A model generated the notes under the pieces. The model worked only from the letters and a program-made list of their open reading frames with translations, did no database searches and was not told the origin of the DNA. The translations under genes and the position numbers were made by a program. Shown here one piece after another: positions 47,654 to 57,284 of a DNA stretch of 64,000 nucleotides. Each line of letters starts with the position of its first letter. The stretch's first letter is position 1. Source of the DNA: Austropuccinia psidii (taxonomy: Eukaryota; Basidiomycota; Pucciniomycetes; Pucciniales; Sphaerophragmiaceae); contig JALGQZ010000013.1 in NCBI GenBank assembly GCA_023105745.1, positions 22,754,105 through 22,818,104 of the forward strand, written 5' to 3'.

Positions 47654-50600
47654 ATGCTTCAACCCCCCACTGAAGGTGAATTTCAGACCCTTGAGCTTCT
47701 TTGACAACATGTGCATAATGTTGCCAGGGCTCAGGGGTATGCTGTGTCCACCTTGACGTCCAATATGACCCACAACCAAATTGAAATATGTTGTGACAGG
47801 TCTGGCACCCCAAATCCCAACAAAAGCCCCTCCAAAACAGTCACCTCAAGAAAGCTTGACTGTCCTTTTAGACTTTATGCCAGGAAATATGCCAAGAGTA
47901 CCACTTGGACTCTTAAAGTCAAAAATCCTGAACATAGCCATGATGCCACTGAAAATATCATGGCACATCCTGCTTTCAGGAAATTCAATGAGCAAGAAAC
48001 ATCCCAAATTGCTCAAATGTCTGAATCACTCCTCATGCCAAGGCAAATTCAGGCCCAATTATGCAGCCAGAGGGAGTCTGACAGGCCTGTAATCCTTCAA
48101 GACATTTATAACCAAGTCAAGAAAATCAAGAAAGACAAACTGCAAGGCAGAAGGCCCATTTATGCTCTTATTGACACTCTCAAAGAAGAAAATTTTGTTT
48201 GGTCCTCTGCAAGGGATTCTGAGGGACACATTACCTCCTTGTTTTTTACTCACCCCCTGGCCATAAAACTTCTTCATGGCTTTCCTCATGTCATTCTTAT
48301 GGATTGTACTTATAAAACCAATAAGTACAAAATGCCCCTTTTTCATATTGTTGGATTCAGCTCAACAAATAAGACCTTTTATGGGGCTTTTTGTTTGATG
48401 AAGAATGAAAATGAAACTTCATATACTTGGGCATTAAATCAATACATTGAAAAGGTCCTCAACAACACCAATCTTGTTCCCCCTCCAGTTATTGTTATTG
48501 ACAGAGATCTGGCCTTGAAAAACTCTATTAAGAAGCTCTTCCCAGACTCCAAAGTCATGCTATGCATTTGGCACATCAACAAGGATGTATCTGCTCATTG
48601 CATGAAGAAAATTGGTCATGGAACTGATTTTGAAAATCTTATGGGCCTTTGGAATCAAGTAATATACTTCTTCACTTTATTTCATTTTATTTCACTTTTT
48701 TTCTTATTATTGTCTTTATTAATGACTTTGGGATTCTTTTCTCAGCTTATGTATTCACCCACTGAAAAGTCTTTCAAAGACAACTGGAAGAAGCTTCAAA
48801 ATCAAGTTAAAAATGCTGAGGTCTTGCAGTATTTGGAAAATACCTGGCTTCCTCTAAAGGAGTATTTTGTGCCAGCCTGGACCAACCACCATTGCCACCT
48901 GGGTGTGGGATCCACCTCCAGAGTTGAAGGTGCCCATGCCATGGTTAAACTTTGGCTACAAAAGTCCACTGGTACTCTCCTGGAGGTAGTCAGGGCACTC
49001 CACATGGCATTCAGAAAACAATTTATTGAAATTATCAACAGAATCTCCAAAGAAATGATTGTCCATGTCAAGAATTTTCCTCCACACATCTGTGCCCTCA
49101 ATGGCAAGGTGTCTCATTATGCTCTTCAGATTGCCTTTGAAAATTTCAAAACAAAATTTCCTCCAAATGAAAAATGCACCAACAAATACAACAATTATAA
49201 AGGAATTCCTTGCAAGCATAAGACCCAAAAGGCATTTGCCAAGCACCAAAGGCTTGAATTATCAGACTTCCATCCTCAATGGCATTTGAATTTGCCTGTG
49301 AGGGTTTTTGAATTTCTTCTTATTATTTTTTTTCTTATTAACTTATTTTATTTGTCATATTCTTCTCAGACTGGTTTTCAAGGTGATGATCAAAGTGTTG
49401 AAAAAGAAAGAAAGAATGAAGCCAAGAAAATATTTGAAGACATTGGGGAAGACCTGTTCCAAAGACCAATGGCAGAAATCACCCCAATACTCCAACATTT
49501 TCAAGATGTTTTGACTGGAAAAGTCCCATTTGATCAAATTACCAAGAGTCAAGAGGATGATCAATATTATGAAGACCCTCTAGAATGCAAGAATATCCGT
49601 GGAAGACCCCAAGGAGCCAAGAATAAAAACAAAAGAGAACCTTCAAGATTTGAAATCATTGAGAGTCAAACCAAGAGAAGAGGAAGACCCCCATCAAAAG
49701 TGACCAGCACAACAACTTCCAGATCCCAGTCAAATGTCCCCTCTCCAATTATGGAAGTGGACTCATCTGAAGATTCTGAAGATTCTGAGGACTCATTATC
49801 TAAATCCATCAGTTCATCAGATTCACTACCCTCAGCAACTGAATTAAATAAATCAGAAGTAACCCTTAGAAGGTCCAGAAGATTGGCAATTGAAAGCAAA
49901 ACCTCACAAAGAAAATCACGCAAGCCTACCACCAGTTTGAAGATATATGATGCAATTGACTTGACCTGTGAGCATTGTCAAAGAAATTATTGCACAAGTG
50001 ACGAATTCTCCAAGATTTTTGTGAGTTTCTGATTCTTTTTAATGTATATTTCTCTTGTTTATTTTGATATTTATTCAGCTTTTGAACTTATTCTATCGGA
50101 TAACTGGCTCAGAAGACTTGCCCAAGTTTATATTGAAATACACATCCAAGGCCATCAATGTCCAGGGTGATGGAAACTGTGGCTACAGAACAGTATCCCA
50201 CTTCATTTACAAGACTCAAGATCAATGGGCTGATGTCAGAGGTGACTTGGCTGAAGAAATTCAACAAAATCAAGACCTTTATGAAGCCATGAACACCTTA
50301 ATTCCCTCAGTATCCTCTTATTTGGAAAGAATTGAATGGTATGAAGATGTTGGCCAGGCTCCAAAAAGCAAGTGGATGTCCATGCCTGACATGGGGGATC
50401 CAATTGCAAATAAGTATAAAAGACCAGTTTTCTTTTATTCCACAGCCCAATCTTTTTCCTTTTTCCCTTATTTCTGTCCTCCAAATGATAATCCCCCCAT
50501 TTTCATCTGCTTCTTGAATAGTTGTGCTCATTTTGTTCCATTGGACATCATCATTTCTAAAGTTTATCCTGTCCCCCCCATTACTGTGAACTGGGAGATT

Positions 50601-50723
50601 CATGCCCAAAAACAAGCCCTGGGGTGGGCTGATAAATTTAAGAAACACAGAATGTTGTATTTGTCCAATCTTCCTCCCCCCTCTCAGAAAAAACCCACTA
50701 TTTTGGAGGTTGATTCTGATTGA
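47654..50723 (+). CDS. MULE transposase fused to an OTU cysteine protease, four exons, one in-frame stop
   Basis: Best start is ATG 47654 (MLQPPTEGEFQTLELL), but TGA at 47702-47704 interrupts it; after that the first ATG is 47765. Exons 47654-48658, 48746-49297, 49370-50020, 50079-50723; introns of 87, 72 and 58 bp with GT..CAG ends. About 950 aa if the stop is read as Trp. Domains: a FAR1/WRKY-GCM1-like zinc region (ICCDRSG..DCPFRLYARKY..NPEHSHD); an MULE DDE core with ILMDCTYKTN, VIDRDLALKNSIKKLFPD, CIWHINK and RVEGAHAMVKLW; a possible SWIM remnant (GIPCKH); AT-hook-like RGRPQGAKNK and RRGRPPSK; an acidic Ser-rich stretch; then an OTU domain with GDGNCGYR (Cys at 50178) and CAHFVPL (His at 50529). 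The transposase cuts and pastes the element; OTU proteases remove ubiquitin, and their role here is unknown. Without recoding or an alternative start the N-terminus is lost. Confidence 0.88.
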
Positions 50724-51371
50724 ATGATTTTTGTATATACAATTTATGCCAATTATCCCCCTCCTCAGTCATTTTTATTGCTTAAATCCCACCTCAGTCT
50801 CCTTTTTTATCAAACATGTGGAACTTTTGTACTTGAAAATAGTCATATTACACACAAGAAAAAAAACACCCATTGCGCCTTCACTTGTGGTCCCACCCAA
50901 AAACTTTTCCCAATTCATGAGCTTCTGGTTCTTTATTGTCCAGATTGAACCCTTAAATTTAAAAAAAAAGAAGGAAATTTATAAGTGGGAAGTTATTAAA
51001 TTCACTTTTTAAAAATAGGCATATTACAATGATGGGAAAAAACATTTGAAAAAAAAACTCTTTTTGCGCCTTCACTTGTCCCACCCAAAAAAATTCCCAA
51101 AATTATGGGATTCTGGTTCTTTATTCTTCACATTGAACCCTTTATTTTTAAAAAAAAATGAAGGAAATTCATAAGTGGGAAGATTTTAAATGAATTTTTG
51201 AAAAAAATATGCCATTTTGGCATATTGGCCAAATTTGTGAAATTTGGCAAAAAAAAAAAATTTTGAAAAAATTTGTGCTTATTGACATGCCAAGTCGGGA
51301 AAAATATGGCAAAAAAAAAATTAAAAAAAACCTCAAAACTGAGCCTGAGGAATTTTTTTTGAAAATTAAGG
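50724..51371 (+). other. MULE 3' untranslated region with internal duplication
   Basis: A ~180-bp sentence (gcgccttcacttgt, cccacccaaaaa, ttctggttctttatt, gaaattcataagtgggaag) occurs twice, at about 50875-51000 and 51065-51190. It is followed by atttggcaaaaaa words that recur in the relic at 20180 and the derivative at 54960. Frames here are not genes. Confidence 0.7.
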
Positions 51372-51418
51372 TCACTTATGTGTTTTTACTAAAAGCTTAC
51401 GTGTGTTTACCAACACCC
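51372..51418 (-). repeat. MULE right terminal inverted repeat
   Basis: CACTTATGTGTTTTTACTAAAAGCTTACGTGTGTTTACCAACACCC region; its reverse complement matches the left terminus starting GGGT.TTGGTAAA. Confidence 0.8.
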
Positions 51419-51681
51419 TTTTTTTATTTTTTTATTTTGATAAAAATTATTACCATTAAATTATTTTTACCTTCCCCACCTTCTTCCCCCCCTACCCCAT
51501 AACCAAAAAAAAAAAAAAAAAAAAACCATCTTTCAAATAATTTTAATTTTTTCTATTTTTATTTAAATTTTTACCTTTTTTTTTTTTTTTTTTTTTTTAT
51601 TTAACAATTAAAACAAATTACCAATTTTTTTTTTTTTTTAAATTTAATTTAATTGAATTTAATTTAATTAATTAATTAATT

Positions 51682-51712
<31 letters not shown>

Positions 51713-51973
51713 TATTTCTTTTTTATTAAATTATTTTTTTTTTTTTAATTTTTTTCATTTTTTTTTTTTTTTAAATTAAAGTTTTCTTCAATTTTTTTTT
51801 TTTTTTTTTTTTTCTTTTTTTTTTTAATAAACTTTAATTTTTTTTATTTTTTTTTTATTTTTTAAAAAAAAAAACCTCCTAATTTTATTAGATTCTTTTC
51901 TTATCATCATCAACTTTAAAAAAAAAAAAAAAAAAAAAAAAAATTTTTTCCTTTCTCTTTCTTTAAAACTTTT

Positions 51974-52015
<42 letters not shown>

Positions 52016-52239
52016 GTTAAGTTAAAAACTTCTTAAATTAATGAAAAAAATAAATAAATAAATAAATTTAATTTAATTTAATTTCTTTAAAAATGATTTT
52101 TTTTTTTTTTTTTAAAAAAAAGATTATTTTTTTTTGTTTTAAATATTTAAATTTTGAATTTAATATAAATTAAAATATAAATTATAATAAAAATTTAAAT
52201 TAATTTTAATTAGTTTAATAACTTTAATTTTTAACTCAA

Positions 52240-52283
<44 letters not shown>

Positions 52284-52342
52284 TTCAAAGAATTTCTCAT
52301 TTTTTTTTTTTTTAAAAAAAAAATAAATAATTAATTATCTCA

Positions 52343-52378
<36 letters not shown>

Positions 52379-52680
52379 AAATTATTATTATAAATTTTTA
52401 AATTTTAAAAAGATTTGATAACAATAAAAAAAAAAAAAAAATAATAATTTCTTATCCTTTTTTATTTTTTTTTTGAAATGAAAAAGAAATAATTTTTAAA
52501 AAAAAAAAAAAAAAAAAAAAATATGTATATATATATATTATAATTTATTTAAATTTCTTTAAATAAGAATTTTTTAACTGATTTTAAATTAAATGAAATA
52601 TTTTTAAAAAAAAAAAAATTATTATTAATAATATTTATATTTAATTTTAATTTTTTTTTTCTTTTAAATTCATCATTTGC
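51419..52680. repeat. A/T homopolymer field
   Basis: Almost pure A/T with poly-T and poly-A runs up to about 40 bases (51971-52012, 52244-52278, 52344-52371) and (TA)n at 51696-51714 and 52522-52540. No gene. Confidence 0.85.
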
Positions 52681-52989
52681 TTTCAGATCTTGAAACAAAA
52701 AAAGATTTTTTTGAAATTTACAAACAGATGAATATTCTTATTAAATTGAATACAATACTGATGAATAGATAGATAAAGAAATTCTATTAATCAATTAATT
52801 CCATTAAAAACAATATATAACCAATCAACTTATATTGAAAAAAATCAGTGATTTGGAAGGTTTAACATCTTGAAAATTTTGACAAATATGTTTAAAATCA
52901 TTTAAAATATTTCAAGGATTAATAAAATTTATTAAGATAGAAAAAATCTTACATAAAAAGTAAAATTTAAAGCAAAATGATATTGGTAT
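52681..52989. other. AT-rich sequence before the Harbinger fragment
   Basis: About 300 bp of more mixed sequence with no clear frame. It could be the N-terminal side of the degraded transposase that follows. Confidence 0.35.
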
Positions 52990-53245
52990 ACAATTAGATG
53001 TAACACTTTTCCAATTTAGTAGAAATGGTACAGGTTCTTAAGCTGGAAGGATTGAGGAACTGTTTGGAATTGGTCAGGGATACATCATTATTTACACCAA
53101 AAGAATCATTTAAGAATTATTTAGATACCTGTCATCTTATCTTGCATGGCCTAATAATGGTGCATGCAGGGAGCTATCTCAAGTAATTCAAGCAGAAGAA
53201 TTTTCTTGTTGAATTGGGTTTATTGATGGAAGAGTAATTTGATTA
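52990..53245 (+). pseudogene. PIF/Harbinger-type (HARBI1-like) nuclease fragment
   Basis: Reads LDVTLFQFSRNGTGS, RIEELFGIGQGYIIIYTKRI, YLAWPNNGACRELSQVIQA and then IGFIDGRVI, with two stops. This is the pattern of HARBI1-like DDE nucleases: a small helical LF.IG.G.....Y..R segment, WP....R.E, then the (V/I)GF(I/V)DGT box with the first catalytic aspartate (here GFIDGR near 53217). The downstream catalytic part is absent. Intact enzymes of this family move PIF/Harbinger transposons. Confidence 0.6.
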
Positions 53246-53565
53246 TTTAAAAAACCAACCAATTATTTAAAAGATTATTTCACAAGGAAATAAAAATTAT
53301 ATAATTCAACATTTTAATAAAAAATTGATATATAAAAATGATGAATTGTTTTTTTTTTTTTTTTTTTTTTTTTGGCATAGATAATCCATTTCAATTCAAC
53401 TTGTTTTTGATATAAATAAGTTTTTTTTTTTTTTGTTCCTTAAATTTTTGTCTTTTAAGGATAATTAAATTAATTAAAAAAATTATTCCAAAATATGAAT
53501 ATTTAAAAAAAAAAAAAAAAAAATTATTAATTCATAATTACTATAAAAAAATTTATTATATTTAA
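53246..53565. other. AT-rich spacer with poly-T runs
   Basis: Contains a 24-base poly-T at 53350-53373 and poly-A near 53503-53523. No gene or repeat recognised. Confidence 0.6.
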
Positions 53566-53693
53566 GATTGGTAAAAACATGTAAGCAAATTGGTAAAAAC
53601 ACGTAAGAGCTTACGTATTTTTACTAAAAACTTACGTGTTTTTACCATCAATTGGTAAAAACACGTAATTTTATGGTAAAAACACGTAAGGGA
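53566..53693 (+). repeat. Left terminus of the derivative: alternating ACGT motifs
   Basis: GGTAAAAACATGTAAG, GGTAAAAACACGTAAG, CTTACGTATTTTTACT, CTTACGTGTTTTTACC, GGTAAAAACACGTAAT and GGTAAAAACACGTAAGG follow each other with alternating orientation, giving stem-loop potential. Confidence 0.8.
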
Positions 53694-53699
53694 TGGTTT

Positions 53700-54670
53700 T
53701 TAAATGAAATATGGCTATTTATGGCATGTATGATGCCATTAATGCCATTTGTGCCATTAAAAATTCCATTTATGGCATTAACAGTGCCATTAATGGAACT
53801 ATAAATGAAATATTTCTGATGCCATTAATGCCATAAATGGCATTAACAGTGCCATAAATGGTATTAACAGTGCCATAAATGGCATTAACAGTGCCATAAA
53901 TGGCATTAACAGTGCCATAAATGGCATTAACAGTGCCATTAATGGCATTAACAATGCCATAAATGGCATTAAAAATGCCATAACAAATGGCATTAAAAAT
54001 GCCATAACAAATGGCATTAAAAATGCCATAACAAATGGCATTAACAGTGCCATAACAAATGGCATTAACAGTGCCATAAATGGCATTAACACTGCCATAA
54101 ATGGCATTAACAGTGCCATTAATGGTATTAACAGTGCCATTAATGGCATTATCAATGAAATATTATTGATGCCATTAATGCCATTTGTGGCACCAAAAAT
54201 GCAACATTTCTGATGCCATTAATGCCATAAATGGCATTAATAATGCCACATTAACAATGCCATTAATGGCATTACTAATACCATGAATGGCATTATCAAT
54301 GCAATAAATGGCATAATGTCATTTATGTAACACCATAAATGGCATTGTTAATTCCATTTATGTAATGCCACAAATGGAATTTTTGATTCCATAAATGGCA
54401 TTTTTGATGCCATTTATGTTATAGTTAAGGCCATTAATTCCATTTTTAAGGCCAATGTTAAGGCCATTAATGCCATTTATGGCATTTTTAAATGCATAAA
54501 TGGCATTGTCAAGGCCATTAAATTCAATTTATGGCATTGCTGTAATGCTATTTATGCCAATTTTCTGGCCATAAATGGCATCTGTATGTCATTCTTGATG
54601 CCATTTATGGCATTATTATGTCATTAGTGATGCCATTTATGGCACTTTTGATGTGATAAATTGCACTGTT
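53700..54670. repeat. Palindromic minisatellite, 21-24 bp units of ATGGCATTAA(C/A)AGTGCCATAA type
   Basis: The clearest part (53820-54150) repeats AAATGGCATTAACAGTGCCAT with a 21-bp period, alternating with 24-bp units that insert ACA. Edges are more degenerate. Each unit contains TGGCATTAA and TGCCAT half-sites, so the array is a chain of imperfect palindromes; ATGCCATTAATGGCAT occurs as a perfect 16-bp palindrome. The minus-strand frame at 53799-54155 (MALLMPF repeats) exists only because 21 and 24 are multiples of three. Confidence 0.92.
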
Positions 54671-55214
54671 AATGCCAAAAATCAAATTTTAACTTCCAAT
54701 CATCATAAATTAAATTTTGAATTCAATTTATGTCATAAATGGCATTTTCAATTCAACTACAAACATGAACAAAAAAACATAAAAAAACATGGACTTTTTG
54801 GGCCTACAAATGTTCTTGCAAAAAAAATACCAAAATGTTGGGCTTCTGGTTTATTATTCTGAACATTCTCACCTTCATTTTAAAAAAAAAATTATTGAAA
54901 TTCATAAGTGGGAACATTTTTAATGAATTTTTTCAAAAAAATGGGCCATTTTACCAAATTGCCCAAAATAGAAAAATTGGGCAAAAAAAAAAAATTTGAA
55001 AAAATTTGGGGACCTTCACATCCCATTTCGGAAAAAATATGGCAAAACAAAAAATGTTAAAAATTCTCAAAAATGAGCCTGAGGAATTTTTATAAAAAAA
55101 TTAGGTTACTTACGTGTTTTTACCATAAAATTACGTGTTTTGGCCATAATTTGGTAAAAACACGTAAGGGCTTACATGTTTTTACTAAAAGCTTATGTGT
55201 GTTTACCAACACCC

Positions 55215-55777
55215 TAAAATATTATTATTATATTTTTTTAAAAGAAATTTGAAATTAAAAATAAAAAATAAAATAAAATAATAGAATTAAATTTAAATAT
55301 TAAATTTATTAATCTTGAGGTTAATATTTATAATTTTATTGTTATGATCAAAAAGAATCTGATCTAGCTTAAGAAAAAAAAAATAAATTTAAAAATTAAA
55401 TAAAGTTAAGATATTTAATTTTTTTTTTGAATTGATTTATGACTTATTTAATCTTAAAAAAAATTGTTTTTATTTTTTATTTTTTGGTAAAAATTCATTA
55501 GAAATAGCTTAATTTATATGATTCTTAAAAAACCAAAAGAATTGAAATTAATTAATTAAAGATTACTTATTAAAAAAAAAAAAAAAAAAAAAAAAAATCA
55601 AACAATTTAAATTTAATTTAAAAATAATAAAAAGCTAATAATTTTCAATTAAAAAAAAAAAACTTAAACTTTTTTTTTTTTTTTTTTTTAATATAGTTAA
55701 TTTTTTTAAAAAAAAACATGAGATTAATTTTTTTTTATTTTTTTTATTTCTAATTTAATTTTAAATTCATTATGATT

Positions 55778-55812
<35 letters not shown>

Positions 55813-55931
55813 CTTTTTAGTTTTACTTTTAAATTTAATTTTTATTTTATTTTATTTTTTTTTTTTATTTTTTTTTTTATTTTTTTATTTTATTTTTTTT
55901 TTTATTTTTTTGTTTTTCTTTTTGATTGCTA

Positions 55932-55962
<31 letters not shown>

Positions 55963-56090
55963 AAAAAAAAACACAAAAATAAAAATGAGTTTTTGTTTTT
56001 TTTTTTTTTTTTTTTTTTTGAATTAATCCTAGTGGAGTTAATTTCATTAATTTTTTTTTCTATTTTTATTTTTTCTATTTCTATTTCTTT
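55215..56090. repeat. A/T homopolymer field
   Basis: Simple A/T sequence with long poly-T runs (55779-55812, 55932-55958, 56000-56019). Poly-Phe frames at 55772-55960 and 55993-56181 are artefacts of these runs. Confidence 0.8.
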
Positions 56091-56103
56091 ATCTAACTGT
56101 CAT

Positions 56104-57208
56104 TACCTACAAGAGGTACTTTTATTCATTTATTATTATTATTATTTATTAATTTTTTTTTTTTTTGAAAAATTCATTTAAAAAAAAAAAAAACCAAAAA
56201 AAAAGAGTAATTTATTTATTTATTTTAGTTTTTTTTCTCTTTTATTATCATTTTCTTTGAAAAAAAAAATCAAAAAAAGGGTTTTTTTTTCTTTTTTTTG
56301 ATCACAATTACTCTCTCAGTACCTCTAGGAGGTACTTTAATTAATTTATTATTATCATTTTCTTTTAAAAAATAACTTTGGTTTTCTTTCACTCTCATTA
56401 CCTCTAGGAGGTAATTTCATGAATTTATTATTATTATTTTTTCATTTCTTTTAAAAATAGAAAAAAATAATTCTTTTTATTTATTTGGCTTGCTCTCACC
56501 CTCAGTACTTTCATGGGTTATTTGTATTAATTTTCTTTCCCATTTCTTTTTTAAAACAAAAACAAAGAAAAAGTAATTCTTTACTTTTTTCATTTTTCTT
56601 GCTTTCACTCAAATTACCTCTAAGAGGCAATTTTATGAAATTATTATTATTATTTTTCATTTCTTTCAAAAAAAAACAAAAAAAGTAAGTTTGATTTTTA
56701 TTCATTTTTCTTGCTCTTAATCTCAGTACTGGTAGAAGGTATTTTTATTAACTTACTATTTTTTGTAATCTTTTATCATTTTCTTCAAAAAAAATAAAAT
56801 GAAAAAAGGAAATTATTTGTTTATTTTTCTTTTTCTTGCTCTCAATCTTAATACCTCTATGAGGTATATTTATTAATTTTTGATTTTTTTTGAGTTTCTT
56901 ATTATTCTTACTTAAGAAAAAAATAAGATTATTATTAGTATTTTCTTTCTATAACTCTCAGTACCTCTAGGAGGTATGTTTAGTAAGTATTTTTTTTTTT
57001 AGTTTTATATTATTATTTTCTTTAAAGAAACCAAAAGAAAAGTATGGTTTTTTCATTTTATTTTGCTTTATCTCACTCTCAATCCCTCTAAGACATATTT
57101 TTACTAACTTTTTAGTTTTTTTTATTATTTTCTTGAAAATTATGTAAAAAAGTAAGTTTTTTTACATTTTTTTTTGCCTTATTTCACTCTTAGTACCTCT
57201 ATGAGTTA
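56104..57208. repeat. Degenerate tandem array of about ten ~110-bp units with a hairpin core
   Basis: Cores at 56104, 56320, 56399, about 56505, 56615, 56728, 56852, 56962, about 57083 and 57194 read TACCTCTAGGAGGTA or close variants: arms TACCTC and GAGGTA around a 3-base loop. Each is preceded by a cttgctctcactctcag-like word and followed by a TTATTATTATTTTCTTT tract and poly-A. Spacing is mostly 105-125 bp. No coding capacity; the frames at 56485-56705 are spurious. Confidence 0.85.
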
Positions 57209-57284
57209 TATTTGTTGAAGCTTTTGAAATTTGTTTTTATATTTTCTTGGAAAAAAAAGTTTTATCATATATGTGTTCTCTTTA

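Larger units (their letters stand above)
47038..51418 (+). mobile_element. Nearly intact Mutator-like element encoding a transposase-OTU fusion
   Basis: Terminal inverted repeats begin GGGTATTGGTAAAAACATG at 47038 and end GTGTGTTTACCAACACCC at 51418; each is built from copies of a GTAAAAACACGTAAG motif in both orientations. Inside are a 0.6 kb pyrimidine-rich leader, one four-exon gene and a 0.65 kb 3' region with internal duplication. A decayed copy of the same element spans 1041-20386, and a non-autonomous derivative lies at 53566-55214. Flanking target duplications of 9-11 bp are expected for MULEs, but none is evident in the simple A/T flanks. Confidence 0.88.
53566..55214 (+). mobile_element. 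Non-autonomous MULE derivative carrying a palindromic minisatellite
   Basis: Starts GATTGGTAAAAACATGTAAG and ends GTGTGTTTACCAACACCC, the same termini as the MULE at 47038-51418. The last ~440 bp (54770-55214) match the MULE 3' region (gggcttctggttta, attcataagtggga, gggcaaaaaaaa, gagcctgaggaatttt). The left 130 bp hold five or more ACGT-centred terminal motifs. Between them no transposase sequence remains; a tandem array of ATGGCATTAA-type repeats takes its place. It could be mobilised by the MULE transposase (inference). Confidence 0.85.

Noticed and set aside
47167..47704. Several overlapping frames in the MULE leader
   Set aside because: Low-complexity pyrimidine-rich sequence; only the last codons from ATG 47654 belong to the transposase reading frame.
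48059..49932. Minus-strand frames within the MULE gene
   Set aside because: Shadows of the spliced transposase exons.
50731..51502. Small frames after the MULE gene
   Set aside because: They lie in the duplicated 3' untranslated region and terminal repeat and are not conserved in the relic or the derivative.
53700..54670. CRISPR-like regular repeats
   Set aside because: Units are contiguous without unique spacers, lie inside a eukaryotic MULE derivative and have no cas genes nearby.
55772..56181. Poly-Phe/Leu/Ile open frames
   Set aside because: Produced by long poly-T tracts; no initiation or coding context.
56104..57208. Possible CRISPR or tRNA cluster
   Set aside because: The conserved core is a 15-bp hairpin in AT-rich filler that is itself repeated; there are no A/B boxes and no spacers.
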